A stretch of 7,703 nt of DNA from Candidatus Eiseniibacteriota bacterium (lineage in GTDB: Bacteria > Eisenbacteria > RBG-16-71-46 > JABDJR01): NCBI GenBank assembly GCA_013003415.1, contig JABDJR010000517.1, positions 1-7,703 on the forward strand. Reading direction: 5' to 3'. The position numbers and the translations under genes are program-made. Below, piece after piece: positions 1 to 7,500 of this stretch; within the stretch, counting starts at the first letter, position 1, and the number at the start of each line of letters is the position of its first letter. Below the pieces are notes generated by a model. It saw only the letters and a program-made list of their open reading frames with translations, searched no databases and had not been told where the DNA came from.

Positions 1-1
1 T

Positions 2-994
2 CCCGGGGAAGTCGACGTTGCAGCCTTGCAAGCCGCAAAGCAACGAGCCGTGACTATGCTTCAGCTGGCAGCGACGCTTGAAGTGGAAAACAAAGATTTC
101 GGGATATCGGTTCGCGTGTACAACGAGACCGCTCACAAGCTTCCTTCAGGGTATCCGGAGGGTCGGCGTATCTGGTTGAACGTGGTGGCCAAAGATTCGC
201 TTGGAGCCACGGTCTATGAATCCGGTGCTTATAACTTCGCAACCGGAGAGTTAACCCACGATGAAGACAGTAAGATCTATGAGATTCATCCGGGGCTAAG
301 TCCGAGTTTGGCCTCGGCTTTGAGCCTTCCGTCGGGTGAATCGTTCCACTTTGTCTTGAACGACACTGTTTACTTCGACAACCGGATCCCCCCCCGAGGG
401 TTCACGAACGCAAACTTCGAGACGATTCAGTCCGCGCCAGTGGCCTACGCCTATGCCGACAGCCAGTACTGGGATGACACCGACTACTATCTACCGGCGG
501 AATCGGATTCCGTCACCGTGACTCTCTATTACCAAACCACGAGCAAGGAGTACATCGAGTTCTTACGAGACGAAAACACGACGAACTCAGCGGGGCAAGA
601 TTTATACGATGCTTGGGTCGCCGCAGGAAAGGCGGCTCCGGTTGTTATGGAGCAGGCTACACTAAAGGTTGACGTCACGGAAACGGTTGGGCTGCCCGAA
701 GACCCTGCGACACCTGTGTCATTCGGCCTGTCCCCCAGTTATCCGAATCCCTTCAAAGATCGGATTCAGATTCACTACAACCTTCCACAGAAGGAACATG
801 TCCACTTGGAGGTCTTTGATGTTGCCGGTCGTCGGGTGAAAGTCTTGGTTGATCAATGGCAGCGTCCCGATCGTTATGATTTGGAATGGGATGGGCGCGA
901 TCAGCGCGGGAGGCGATCCGCATCGGGTATCTACTTCATCCACTTCCGAGCTGGGGGGAAGACGCAGACTCAGCGCTTAGTTTTGACGGGTTAA
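2..994 (+). CDS. C-terminal part of a secreted, probably multiheme cytochrome c-type protein with FlgD-Ig-like tail (5' end outside window)
   Basis: The reading frame is open to the left edge, so this is the 3' end of a longer gene. A TTG at 26 could be read as a start, but the eight codons before it are open and it sits inside a helix-like stretch (AAKQRAVTMLQLAATLEV), so I treat it as internal. Counting from that TTG, residues about 25-215 form a beta-rich domain with NETAHKLPSGYPEGRRIW, ESGAYN, NRIPPRGFTN, DSQYWDDTDYYLP and LYYQTTSKEYIEFLRDEN. From memory of the family, these phrases are typical of the region that follows the haem-binding part in secreted multiheme cytochromes. No CxxCH motif lies inside the window, so haem binding is inferred, not seen. 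Residues about 236-322 are a FlgD-Ig/Por-type tail: SYPNPF, VFDVAGRRVKVL, LEWDGRD, ASGIYFIHFRAG and a final basic strand. Such tails act in outer-membrane export or surface attachment. Likely site: cell surface or outside the cell. The PP of IPPRG is encoded within an eight-C run (388-395), and the frame continues correctly through it. Confidence 0.75.
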   Translation, partial: PGEVDVAALQAAKQRAVTMLQLAATLEVENKDFGISVRVYNETAHKLPSGYPEGRRIWLNVVAKDSLGATVYESGAYNFATGELTHDEDSKIYEIHPGLSPSLASALSLPSGESFHFVLNDTVYFDNRIPPRGFTNANFETIQSAPVAYAYADSQYWDDTDYYLPAESDSVTVTLYYQTTSKEYIEFLRDENTTNSAGQDLYDAWVAAGKAAPVVMEQATLKVDVTETVGLPEDPATPVSFGLSPSYPNPFKDRIQIHYNLPQKEHVHLEVFDVAGRRVKVLVDQWQRPDRYDLEWDGRDQRGRRSASGIYFIHFRAGGKTQTQRLVLTG

Positions 995-1067
995 AGGATC
1001 GGTCGCAAAGGGCCTCAGTGCTCAGTCGACGACTTAGTATGGCCTTCGCTCGGTTAGGTAGCGGCAA

Positions 1068-1091
1068 AAGACGGACCTGGTTTTCCGTCTT
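1068..1091. other. Perfect 8-bp inverted repeat (hairpin) downstream of the cytochrome-like gene
   Basis: AAGACGGA (1068-1075) pairs perfectly with TCCGTCTT (1084-1091) around an 8-nt loop. On the + strand no T-run follows, so it is not a standard intrinsic terminator. It may protect the 3' end of the upstream mRNA. Its right arm overlaps the -35 box proposed at 1090-1095. On the - strand the stem runs into TTTTG, a weak terminator at best. Confidence 0.4.
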
Positions 1092-1117
1092 GACTCTTGC
1101 CACGAATTTATTATACT
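1090..1117 (+). promoter_or_regulatory. Candidate sigma70-type promoter P1
   Basis: TTGACT (1090-1095) and TATACT (1112-1117) each differ from consensus at one position and are separated by 16 bp. The -10 box is the left arm of the palindrome at 1112-1134, so a bound regulator would block it. A transcript would start near 1124 and meet the terminator at 1138-1162 after about 40 nt. Confidence 0.45.
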
Positions 1118-1134
1118 TTGTGATGCAAAGTATA
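1112..1134. promoter_or_regulatory. Palindromic operator candidate, site 1
   Basis: TATACTTTG (1112-1120) and CAAAGTATA (1126-1134) are perfect 9-bp inverted arms around TGATG. The size and symmetry suit a dimeric helix-turn-helix regulator. A second copy lies 59 bp downstream. No regulator gene is in the window and I cannot name the family that binds it. The site covers the -10 box of P1, which suggests repression. Confidence 0.6.
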
Positions 1135-1137
1135 TGA

Positions 1138-1162
1138 GCGGCCACTTCTTGGCCGCCTTTTT
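1138..1162 (+). terminator. Intrinsic terminator between the two operator copies
   Basis: GCGGCC (1138-1143) pairs with GGCCGC (1151-1156) across a 7-nt loop (ACTTCTT) and is followed by CTTTTT (1157-1162). This is a short, GC-only stem with a U-tract, a standard rho-independent design. It could end the upstream cytochrome-like transcript. It would also stop anything started at P1. Its right arm overlaps the -35 box of P2. Confidence 0.7.
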
Positions 1163-1176
1163 CACACTTATATACT
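1149..1176 (+). promoter_or_regulatory. Candidate sigma70-type promoter P2 for the beta-lactamase-fold gene
   Basis: TTGGCC (1149-1154) and TATACT (1171-1176) are separated by 16 bp, the same geometry as P1 shifted by 59 bp. The -35 box is weaker than in P1. The -10 box lies in the left arm of operator site 2. A start near 1183 would give a leader of about 49 nt before the ATG at 1232. Confidence 0.4.
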
Positions 1177-1194
1177 TTGTATTGCAAAGCTATA
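1171..1194. promoter_or_regulatory. Palindromic operator candidate, site 2
   Basis: TATACTTTG (1171-1179), spacer TATTG, then CAAAG and TATA with one extra C between them (1185-1194). This is site 1 repeated with a one-base insertion in the right arm, 59 bp downstream. It precedes the gene at 1232 and covers the -10 box of P2, so it probably controls that gene. Confidence 0.55.
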
Positions 1195-1231
1195 GTAGTC
1201 GTATCATCAAAACGTTGGGAGCATCTCGCAT

Positions 1232-2479
1232 ATGGGTAACTTCACGTCGGGACTAATCGTCGTGGCAGGCATCATCGTCCTCGTTATCATCAGTGTCGCC
1301 ACCTATACCTGGGTGACCATGCCCCCCGATCTCGATCCCAACTCTCTCCCCTCACGCACCCTAGAAGAACCTAGCGCGAACTACGAGGCAGCGGTGAAAG
1401 AAGGCCGCTCCATCGCTCGCGAACTCATTGCCGAAGAAAAGCTACCTGGACTCTCGTTGGCCGTGGCCGTGGATGGTGAAATCGTTTGGGCAGAAGGGTT
1501 TCGCTTCGCCCATCTCGAGAACGAAACTCCGGTGACTCCCGAGACACTCTTTCGCATTGGAGGCATCTCGCAAACCTTCACCGCAGCCGCGGCCGGGCTG
1601 CTTTTCGATCGTGAGCAACTCAGTTTCGACGCCCCTATTCAAGAATACGTCTCGAGCTTTCCCGAAAAGCGTTGGCCCATCACCGCCCGACAACTAATGG
1701 CTCACACTTCAGGTCTCCGACCCCACCGCGGAGAGGGCGGCCTATTTCGAGGGGTTTGTGCCAACGATGAAGAACGCTTAGCCATCTTCGCCGGTGACTC
1801 GCTCGTTTATCGTCCGGGAACAAACTTTCGCTACTCATCTTATGGGTGGATGCTCGTCGGAGCCGCGGTTGCGGCGGCTGCCGACGAACCCTATCTCGAA
1901 TTTCTCAAACGCGAGATCTTCGAACCTCTTGAAATGACAAGAACCGAACCTGACATTGCCGGGCAAAAGATACGCGGTACCGCTCAATTCTACTATCCCC
2001 GTCTTATGCTCAAGCCAGCCTGGGGTTTACACGAGGCCAGCGACGTTGACTTCTCATGCTACCTGGCCGCTGTGGGGTTCTTGTCCACCCCTTCGGATCT
2101 GGTTCGCTTCGGTTCGGCCATGATGGGTGACGAGCTACTCAATCAAACGACGGTGAAAACACTGCAAACACCAACTCAACTTGAATCGGGGGAATCCACT
2201 GGGCAGGGTCTGGGTTGGACCGTGCAAAGCCTAGCCACTGATCCGTCTCAAGAACCAACAAAGATCCTTGGTCAAGGATTGGGGAAAACCGTGGTCGGCC
2301 ACACCCTTGGCGTAGGGACGGTTGGCGGGCAGGTGGCGGGCGGAACCGCATCGCTTTTGACCGTCCCCGAACACAAGATCGCCATTGCGGTTGCAACCAA
2401 TGTCACGGGCTCCGAGAACGCATCGCTGATTGCAACCCGGCTCGCCGACACGTTTGTTCGCTTTCTCCAGGCGAACTAG
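1232..2479 (+). CDS. Membrane-anchored serine beta-lactamase/LACTB-fold protein with degenerate active site
   Basis: 415 residues. The ATG at 1232 follows GGGAG (1217-1221) at about 10 nt. Residues about 7-30 (GLIVVAGIIVLVIISVATYTW) form one N-terminal hydrophobic anchor, which puts the domain outside the inner membrane. The rest resembles the class C beta-lactamase/LACTB/esterase family: PGLSLAVAVDGEIVWAEGF, TPETLFRI, LMAHTSGLRPH, YRPGTNFRYSSYGWMLVG, AAVGFLSTPSDLVRFG, GLGWTV. Active enzymes have SxxK for the nucleophile and base. Here the aligned segment is FRIGGISQTFTA, giving G111-I-S-Q114, with neither the Ser nor the Lys. The YxN motif is Y201-S-S203; LACTB-like members also vary there. 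The third motif is GHTLG (H357-T-L359) where HTGG is usual. The fold seems intact and the frame undamaged, so this looks like a maintained pseudoenzyme or one with altered chemistry rather than a decayed gene. Ordinary penicillin or ester hydrolysis is unlikely. The two operator copies upstream suggest tight control. Confidence 0.85.
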   Translation: MGNFTSGLIVVAGIIVLVIISVATYTWVTMPPDLDPNSLPSRTLEEPSANYEAAVKEGRSIARELIAEEKLPGLSLAVAVDGEIVWAEGFRFAHLENETPVTPETLFRIGGISQTFTAAAAGLLFDREQLSFDAPIQEYVSSFPEKRWPITARQLMAHTSGLRPHRGEGGLFRGVCANDEERLAIFAGDSLVYRPGTNFRYSSYGWMLVGAAVAAAADEPYLEFLKREIFEPLEMTRTEPDIAGQKIRGTAQFYYPRLMLKPAWGLHEASDVDFSCYLAAVGFLSTPSDLVRFGSAMMGDELLNQTTVKTLQTPTQLESGESTGQGLGWTVQSLATDPSQEPTKILGQGLGKTVVGHTLGVGTVGGQVAGGTASLLTVPEHKIAIAVATNVTGSENASLIATRLADTFVRFLQAN

Positions 2480-2535
2480 AATTCGGGGCTTGCAAAAAGT
2501 CATAATGAGCCTGTTTCATAGGGGATCCCCAATCG

Positions 2536-2542
2536 AAAGGAA
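2536..2542 (+). promoter_or_regulatory. Ribosome binding site setting the start of the CDGSH protein
   Basis: AAAGGAA ends 7 nt before the ATG at 2550. The frame is open further upstream to an ATG at 2430, but that start lies inside the previous gene, lacks a comparable site and would add 40 residues unlike the family. The start at 2550 gives a protein beginning MSKPKITPTENGPYLIEG, which resembles the second module's own opening. Confidence 0.75.
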
Positions 2543-2549
2543 CCCCACC

Positions 2550-3188
2550 ATGTCCAAGCCCAAAATCACTCCCACGGAGAACGGCCCCTATCTCATTGAA
2601 GGAACCGACGCCGTGGTGCGCTACACGGACGGAAAGGCGTTTCCAATCAAAGGCAAGGCAGCCTTGTGCCGCTGCGGCGGATCGAAAAACAAGCCTTTCT
2701 GTGATGGAACCCATAAAAGCAACGGCTTCACAAGCGCCAAAGATCCCAATCGTGTCCCCGACAAACTTGAAGACAGTGAAGGAAACGGCATTACCATTCA
2801 CGACAACCGCGGACTTTGCGCGCACGCGGGTCGTTGCACCGACGGCCTTCCTGTCGTGTTCCGACTGGGTACTGAGCCCTGGATTGCAGCAACCGCAGCC
2901 GATGCTGAAACGATCGCAGCCACTATTCAGCAATGTCCCTCGGGAGCGCTTTCTTACAGCATCAACGACAAGCTGTATCGCGATCGCGGAGGCGACCCCA
3001 TGGTGGCCCTAGCTCCCAATGGACCCTATGTAATTCGGGGTGGCGCGGATCTTGAAAACACAGAGTTGAATGAAGGCGGCACCACCGACCACATGACCTT
3101 GTGTCGCTGCGGAGCCTCCACCAACAAGCCCTTTTGCAGTGGCGCCCACTGGAATTTCCAGTTCGATGAGGATGCCCCAAAGGAGTAA
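2550..3188 (+). CDS. Three-cluster iron-sulfur protein: CDGSH - divergent Fer4 (DUF1271 type) - CDGSH
   Basis: 212 residues, no signal peptide or membrane segment, so cytoplasmic. The first CDGSH motif has C40, C42, C51 and H55 (CRCGGSKNKPFCDGTH). The second has C185, C187, C196 and H200 (CRCGASTNKPFCSGAH), with the usual Asp after the third Cys replaced by Ser. By family knowledge each should hold a [2Fe-2S] cluster with Cys3-His ligation. Residues about 82-136 match the divergent single-cluster ferredoxin domain (Fer4_19/DUF1271): IHDNRGLCAHAGRC, PWI, and CPSGALSY, with C90, C96 and C129 as visible ligands. Each CDGSH half is preceded by a related strand pair (NGPYLIEG at 11-18, NGPYVIRG at 157-164), so the two ends look like an internal duplication around the ferredoxin. 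The likely role is electron transfer or redox sensing; the partner is unknown. It lies 70 bp after the pseudo-hydrolase gene and may share its transcript. Confidence 0.9.
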   Translation: MSKPKITPTENGPYLIEGTDAVVRYTDGKAFPIKGKAALCRCGGSKNKPFCDGTHKSNGFTSAKDPNRVPDKLEDSEGNGITIHDNRGLCAHAGRCTDGLPVVFRLGTEPWIAATAADAETIAATIQQCPSGALSYSINDKLYRDRGGDPMVALAPNGPYVIRGGADLENTELNEGGTTDHMTLCRCGASTNKPFCSGAHWNFQFDEDAPKE

Positions 3189-3273
3189 CGCGATACCCGT
3201 GATTCCCACCTCGACTAGATGACCCTAGCTGGGACAGCTCGTTCGGCCTTCTACCCTATTTTTCGGAGTTTCT

Positions 3274-3771
3274 ATGGCAAGTCTAACGGCTGATTTTAAA
3301 AAGTTCGTTTTGCGTGGCAACCTGGTTGACATGGCGATTGGTTTTACGGTGGGAGCTGCCTTCACCACCGTCGCCAAGTCCCTCGTGAACGATGTCATCA
3401 TGCCGGTGGTTGGGTTGGCCATTGGGCGAGTCGATTTTGAGGATCTGTTCTGGGTGCTGGATGCGGGAACGGGAACTCCCCCTTATACAACCGTAGAGCA
3501 AGCCCAAAAGGCGGGCGCGGTCACCTTGAATTACGGCGTCTTCATCAATAACCTCATCGCCCTGCTTCTCGTCGCTCTTGTAATGTTCTTAGTTATCAGG
3601 TCAATGAATCGCATTCAGGATGAGTTTGAGGATGACGAGGGTACGAACGATGACGCCCCAAAAGAACCTGACAACAAGAAATGCAAGTTCTGTCGCTCCA
3701 CGATTCATTTCCGCGCTGTGCGATGCCCCCATTGCACAAGCGAACTTCCGGCAAAACCGTCAGCTAATTAG
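3274..3771 (+). CDS. mscL: Large-conductance mechanosensitive channel MscL with C-terminal zinc ribbon
   Basis: 165 residues; GGAG (3265-3268) lies 5 nt before the ATG. MscL forms an inner-membrane homopentamer that opens under membrane tension and releases solutes during osmotic downshock. The N-terminal amphipathic helix and TM1 are clear: FKKFVLRGNLVDMAIGFTVG, then VNDVIMPVVG (residues about 8-47). The loop at about 52-85 precedes TM2 (NYGVFINNLIALLLVALVMFLVI, about 86-108). The familiar E. coli protein is 136 residues. Here an acidic linker (about 115-135, rich in D and E) leads to a C-terminal C137-x2-C140-x10-C151-x2-C154 (CKFC...CPHC), a zinc-ribbon arrangement. This extension would sit in the cytoplasm where the usual C-terminal helical bundle is. 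The spacing to the next gene is only 23 bp. Confidence 0.95.
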   Translation: MASLTADFKKFVLRGNLVDMAIGFTVGAAFTTVAKSLVNDVIMPVVGLAIGRVDFEDLFWVLDAGTGTPPYTTVEQAQKAGAVTLNYGVFINNLIALLLVALVMFLVIRSMNRIQDEFEDDEGTNDDAPKEPDNKKCKFCRSTIHFRAVRCPHCTSELPAKPSAN

Positions 3772-3794
3772 CCCAACCTTTTAGAGGACACTTC

Positions 3795-4490
3795 ATGCCC
3801 CGTCTATTCATCGGTCTAACTCTACTTCTTTCCGCCAGCCCCTTGTTTGCTCAACCCTTTGAAGCGAACTGGGAGGCCACCTCAGAGGAATTACCAAGCC
3901 AAAGCTGCCGCTACAACGTGATTGATACCTCTCCAACCAACCCTAACCTAAACCCTGAGTTTCTCACCCTTTCCACGCCAAACAACAACCAGTTCTTAGG
4001 GTATGAGCATTTAAGCGGCCACCTTCAGGTGCCGAGCATGCTCGTGGTCGAAGCTCGGATTCGATTCAACAGCGGTAGCAGTAGCCAATCGAACCAAACC
4101 GGTTGTGGCATTGTCATCGAGCCGATCCCCGACCAGACCACGATTCTATATTTAGAAGATGGCGCGATCTTCTTGCTGGCTGACCCCAACACCCGAGGGG
4201 CGCAGAGCGCGATTCCGACTTCCGACGGTTTTCATACCTATCGCATCGAAGTCCAACGGGATACCGGCGTGGTTCAGGTCTTCTACGACGACAAGCTCAC
4301 CTTGGAAGGCACAACTTATGCCTTCACGGCCTCCGATGGTCTGCCAAGTATTTATTGGGGCGATCCTGCAAACGCCGCCCGAGCCGACTCGGATTGGATG
4401 TGGTTTCGCCACAATGCGGCAACTTTGGCCTGCGGCAATTTGACTCCCGTCTCTTCAACAACCTGGGGCAAACTGAAACGAACCCCCTAG
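3795..4490 (+). CDS. Secreted protein of unknown function, probable beta-sandwich (LamG/concanavalin-like)
   Basis: 231 residues. AGAGGA (3783-3788) lies 6 nt before the ATG. A signal peptide is clear: MPRLFIGLTLLLSASPLFA, with likely cleavage after Ala19 (LFA|Q). The mature chain is rich in strands. Segments such as VEARIRF, HTYRIEVQRDTGVVQVFYDDKLTLEG and PSIYWGD resemble the strand pattern of concanavalin/LamG jelly rolls, where a tested surface is followed by a description of displacement on the opposite sheet. No catalytic motif is visible. It has three Cys (38, 104, 213). The C-terminus, TTWGKLKRTP, recalls short TWGxIK-type ends I remember on other exported proteins of candidate-phylum bacteria; this is a weak recollection. 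It lies 23 bp after mscL and converges with the protease gene. I do not recognise a specific family. Confidence 0.8.
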   Translation: MPRLFIGLTLLLSASPLFAQPFEANWEATSEELPSQSCRYNVIDTSPTNPNLNPEFLTLSTPNNNQFLGYEHLSGHLQVPSMLVVEARIRFNSGSSSQSNQTGCGIVIEPIPDQTTILYLEDGAIFLLADPNTRGAQSAIPTSDGFHTYRIEVQRDTGVVQVFYDDKLTLEGTTYAFTASDGLPSIYWGDPANAARADSDWMWFRHNAATLACGNLTPVSSTTWGKLKRTP

Positions 4491-4498
4491 AAGAGATA

Positions 4499-4524
4499 GG
4501 GGGCGACTCCGAAGAGCCGCCCCT
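4499..4524. terminator. GC-rich hairpin at the convergent junction
   Basis: GGGGCG (4500-4505) pairs with CGCCCC (4518-4523), extended by a G-T pair. After an A/C mismatch, CTC pairs with GAG around a CGAA loop. It begins 9 nt after the stop of the secreted-protein gene. No T-run follows on either strand, so it may need rho or act as an mRNA end barrier. GACTCC (4505-4510) could instead pair with GGAGTC (4530-4535), giving an alternative fold. Confidence 0.45.
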
Positions 4525-4541
4525 GCACAGGAGTCTATCCC

Positions 4542-4559
4542 GAAAGCGCTACCGCTTTC
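4542..4559. terminator. Hairpin directly abutting the protease stop codon
   Basis: GAAAGCG (4542-4548) and CGCTTTC (4553-4559) form a perfect 7-bp stem with a 4-nt loop. The stem starts at the base immediately after the TAA of the - strand protease gene. It could serve both convergent transcripts, but T-runs are minimal (TT on the + side). Confidence 0.4.
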
Positions 4560-7500
4560 TTATCGTAAGAGTGCCAGTCTGCGAACCTGCCGCTCCGAGC
4601 CGGTTCTTAACTCATAGAAGTAGATTCCAGCGGGAACTCGAACGCCCGAGGACGTGGTGCCGTCCCAGAACGCTTCGTGCATACCCGCCAACTGGCGCTC
4701 TTCGACAATCGTGTCAATGAGACGTCCGGAAAGGCTATACACCCTAAGGCTCACCGGTCCGTCATCATTTACGCCGATCTGATACTGGATACGAGTTCCG
4801 GCCGCCGCCATCGGGTTAGGGGCGTTCTGCGCTAGCATGGTGACCCTTGGGTTCGTCGGGTTATCTGTCGATAACGTGCCGCAAGGAGTCGAGCTATCGC
4901 AAACCGTCGTAAACGTTCCCGTATCCGTTAATGAAATATCATCGATCCACCATCCCTCGTGTGGTGGACTGGTGTTGGTGTTGTCGCAGCCAATCCGCCA
5001 ACGGATCAAAGCGATCTGCCCGGCGTAAAGCGGCGTTCCCAAGGGCGACGTCATCGCTCCCAAGTTCACCGTCTCCTGGACAAAACCGCCGGAGCTACCG
5101 CTCCAGAAAGCACGCCCAGGGGCAAAAGGACCACCGAACGCGGGCCCAAGCACATTCATGGACGAATTGTACGACTGGCCAATGTCTTCCCACGTGTCTC
5201 CGCCGTCTACGGAAATCTCTAACACGCCGCCGTCATAGGTCGATTCCAACACGTACTTGTGCCAGAAAGTCAGCACGGAACTTGGCGAGATGTACAACGG
5301 CGGTGAGACGAGCGAGGCATCGGTTTCCGAGGGCGTATCTCCATGGAACCAGGAGCTAGCGCCACTGAAAGCATCGCTGCTCGTATAACCCCAGGCATCC
5401 GAGCCAACGTCGGCGAAGTGCGTGAAGCCATTGGGCTCCACGCCTTCCATATCATCAAAGAATTGCTGGGCCGAAAAATCGACATCCGACTCTAAGACCA
5501 AATCAATCGTTCTTGTCACAGCATACCCACCATCAGCGGTGATACTGAGTTCCAGCGTCGCCGGTTCCAAGCAGGTAGCTCCGGCTGAGATATACACACG
5601 GAACGGTTGGTCGCCCTCTTCGAAGTGCTGGGCGTTCAGGTCTCCATACAAACCCGTATCATCGAGCACAATCACGTTGCTGGATAGCGAGGTGAGGGTC
5701 GATTGAATGTTTTTGGCATCGGTCCCACTTGCATTTCGAAGCGTGACGGAAAGGTCTAAGGTTTCTCCACCGTCAGGAGATTGGTCGCCGTCGCACCCAT
5801 CAAACTCAACCATGTTTAAGGAGCGCACGACCACGGATGGCGGATCGCAGGTCATCGAAACGGTTTGCTCGACGGCATTGTTCTCTACATTTCCTTGGCT
5901 GTCTCGAGCGCGAACAAGGAAGTAGTAGTTCTGATTTGGAGTTAAGCCTTCCACTCGGTACTTCAACAAACTCGTCGAGGCAACCGGAGCCGTCGTGGGA
6001 ACGGGTGTGGTTGTTGACTGATAGATCAGATAGGTGACCGGGCCACTTGGATCGGTGGCGGCCGACCATTTCAAATCGACCACATCACAGCCGGGTGCGT
6101 TGATATTCTTTGCCGATTCTAATCCCGCAAAGACGGGAGGGTCTGACTCAATTCCCGTGCAAACCGACGTTGCCTCACACTGCTCCCGCAGGATCGAAGC
6201 GTCGGTAATGGAATAGTCGTCAATATTCCAGCCAGGAACGACGGTTCCCGTAGCTGCCAAGTCGCAACCCAGGCGGAAACGAAGGATGCACGTTTGCCCC
6301 GCCCAAGGAGACATATCCAATGTCACCTGGTCGAACAGTGGATACGATGCACTGAGACCGTTCCAGGCACGGCGCCCACCGATGGTCGACTGGGGGTTGG
6401 CCGTAAGCTGGTCGTCGTAGCCAACATTGGTGGAATCCCCAACGTCGATCCATGTATCTCCCCCATCCAGAGAAAGTTCAAGCAGGCAGCCGTCCCAATC
6501 ATCTTCCGTATCGTAGCGATGCCAAAACGACACCACGCTGGTGGCACTCGGGATAAATCCGGGTGGCTCCAAGGAGACATCTTTTCCTGTCGCTTTCGCT
6601 TCGGTGAACCAAGAGCTTCCCGGAATGGCCCCCGTCGTGTTGTTCCCGTTGGTATTGTGCGACCAGTCGTCCTCGTTTACATAGGCATAGTGACGCCAGC
6701 CGTTTTCGTCGCCCGACTCCATGTCGTCTTCGAACAGGGCAAATGGAACATAGAGAGAATCGATACCCAAGCTTAGAGTGACCGTATCCGTCGAGGAATA
6801 ACCACCATCAGCGCTAATGCTAATTTCAATATCGGCAAAGGTGGAACACATAGCGGCCGCGCTAGCCATGACCTGGAAAGGAATAATGGTCTCGCCAAAC
6901 TCACCCTGACCCAAATCCGGGAAGTCAACCGTACCGCTGGTCACACTCACATCGGGGTGCAGACTGGTGAGCGTTCCGCTGACTCCGGTGGCCGGCGAAG
7001 CGGTAGGGGCGTTTCGAAGCGTGACGCTCAGACTCACTTCTTCCCCGGGATCGAGGAAACCGTCGAGATCACAACCACCGCTCACAGAGCTAGTGGATAC
7101 GGCAATATCAGGCGTGCCTTGGCAGATCTGGCTCACGCTGAAATCGGCAAACATCTTTTCGCCGCTTGAGGAAATATTCGTAACACTGATGCCGGTGAGG
7201 TTTCCATCATGATCTCGCGAAGAAGGCGAGGTGGTGTCCGTCCAGGTATCATTATTTTCGGCACTGAAGAAATCTTCACTCTCTCCAAACCATGGGCCAG
7301 CAAGTGGTGCCGCAGCGGTTTGCATTTCCCATTGGCCGTCCGCCTCGATGACCATCACCTGATAGTGCTGCGGACACGGGTTTCCACCCGGACACGCCTC
7401 GTCGTTCTGGGTTAAGACTTCATTATCAATGTGCGTGATGAGGAAGCCGGTCCCAAGGAGGTACTTGTCCCACTTGATTCGCTGGCGGTTCTCAACCAGG

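Noticed and set aside
26..28. TTG as a true start for the first gene
   Set aside because: The frame is open to the left edge, there is no ribosome site or signal peptide, and the protein is expected to be secreted, so the start must be further upstream.
388..395. Eight-C run as a phase-variation tract or sequencing frameshift
   Set aside because: The frame reads straight through a family-like IPPRGFTN segment, and a single C8 run alone is weak evidence for switching.
2490..2521. TTGCAA with a downstream AT-rich box as a promoter for the CDGSH gene
   Set aside because: No -10-like hexamer sits at a workable spacing; read-through from the upstream gene explains expression as well.
2521..2530. 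GGGGATCCCC palindrome as an operator
   Set aside because: It is only 10 bp, without a spacer or second copy, and lies close to the ribosome site; chance or a minor hairpin is as likely.
2403..2933. 176-codon open frame on the - strand
   Set aside because: It lies antisense to the end of the pseudo-hydrolase and most of the CDGSH protein, whose motifs are unmistakable; the translation shows no domain pattern and no good ribosome site.
4931..5359. 142-codon open frame on the + strand
   Set aside because: It is antisense to the second jelly-roll unit of the protease; the translation is Arg/Ser-rich low-complexity, typical of a shadow frame.
6294..6776. 160-codon open frame on the + strand
   Set aside because: It is antisense to the first jelly-roll unit, which matches its sister repeat at protein level; no family pattern is seen in the + frame.
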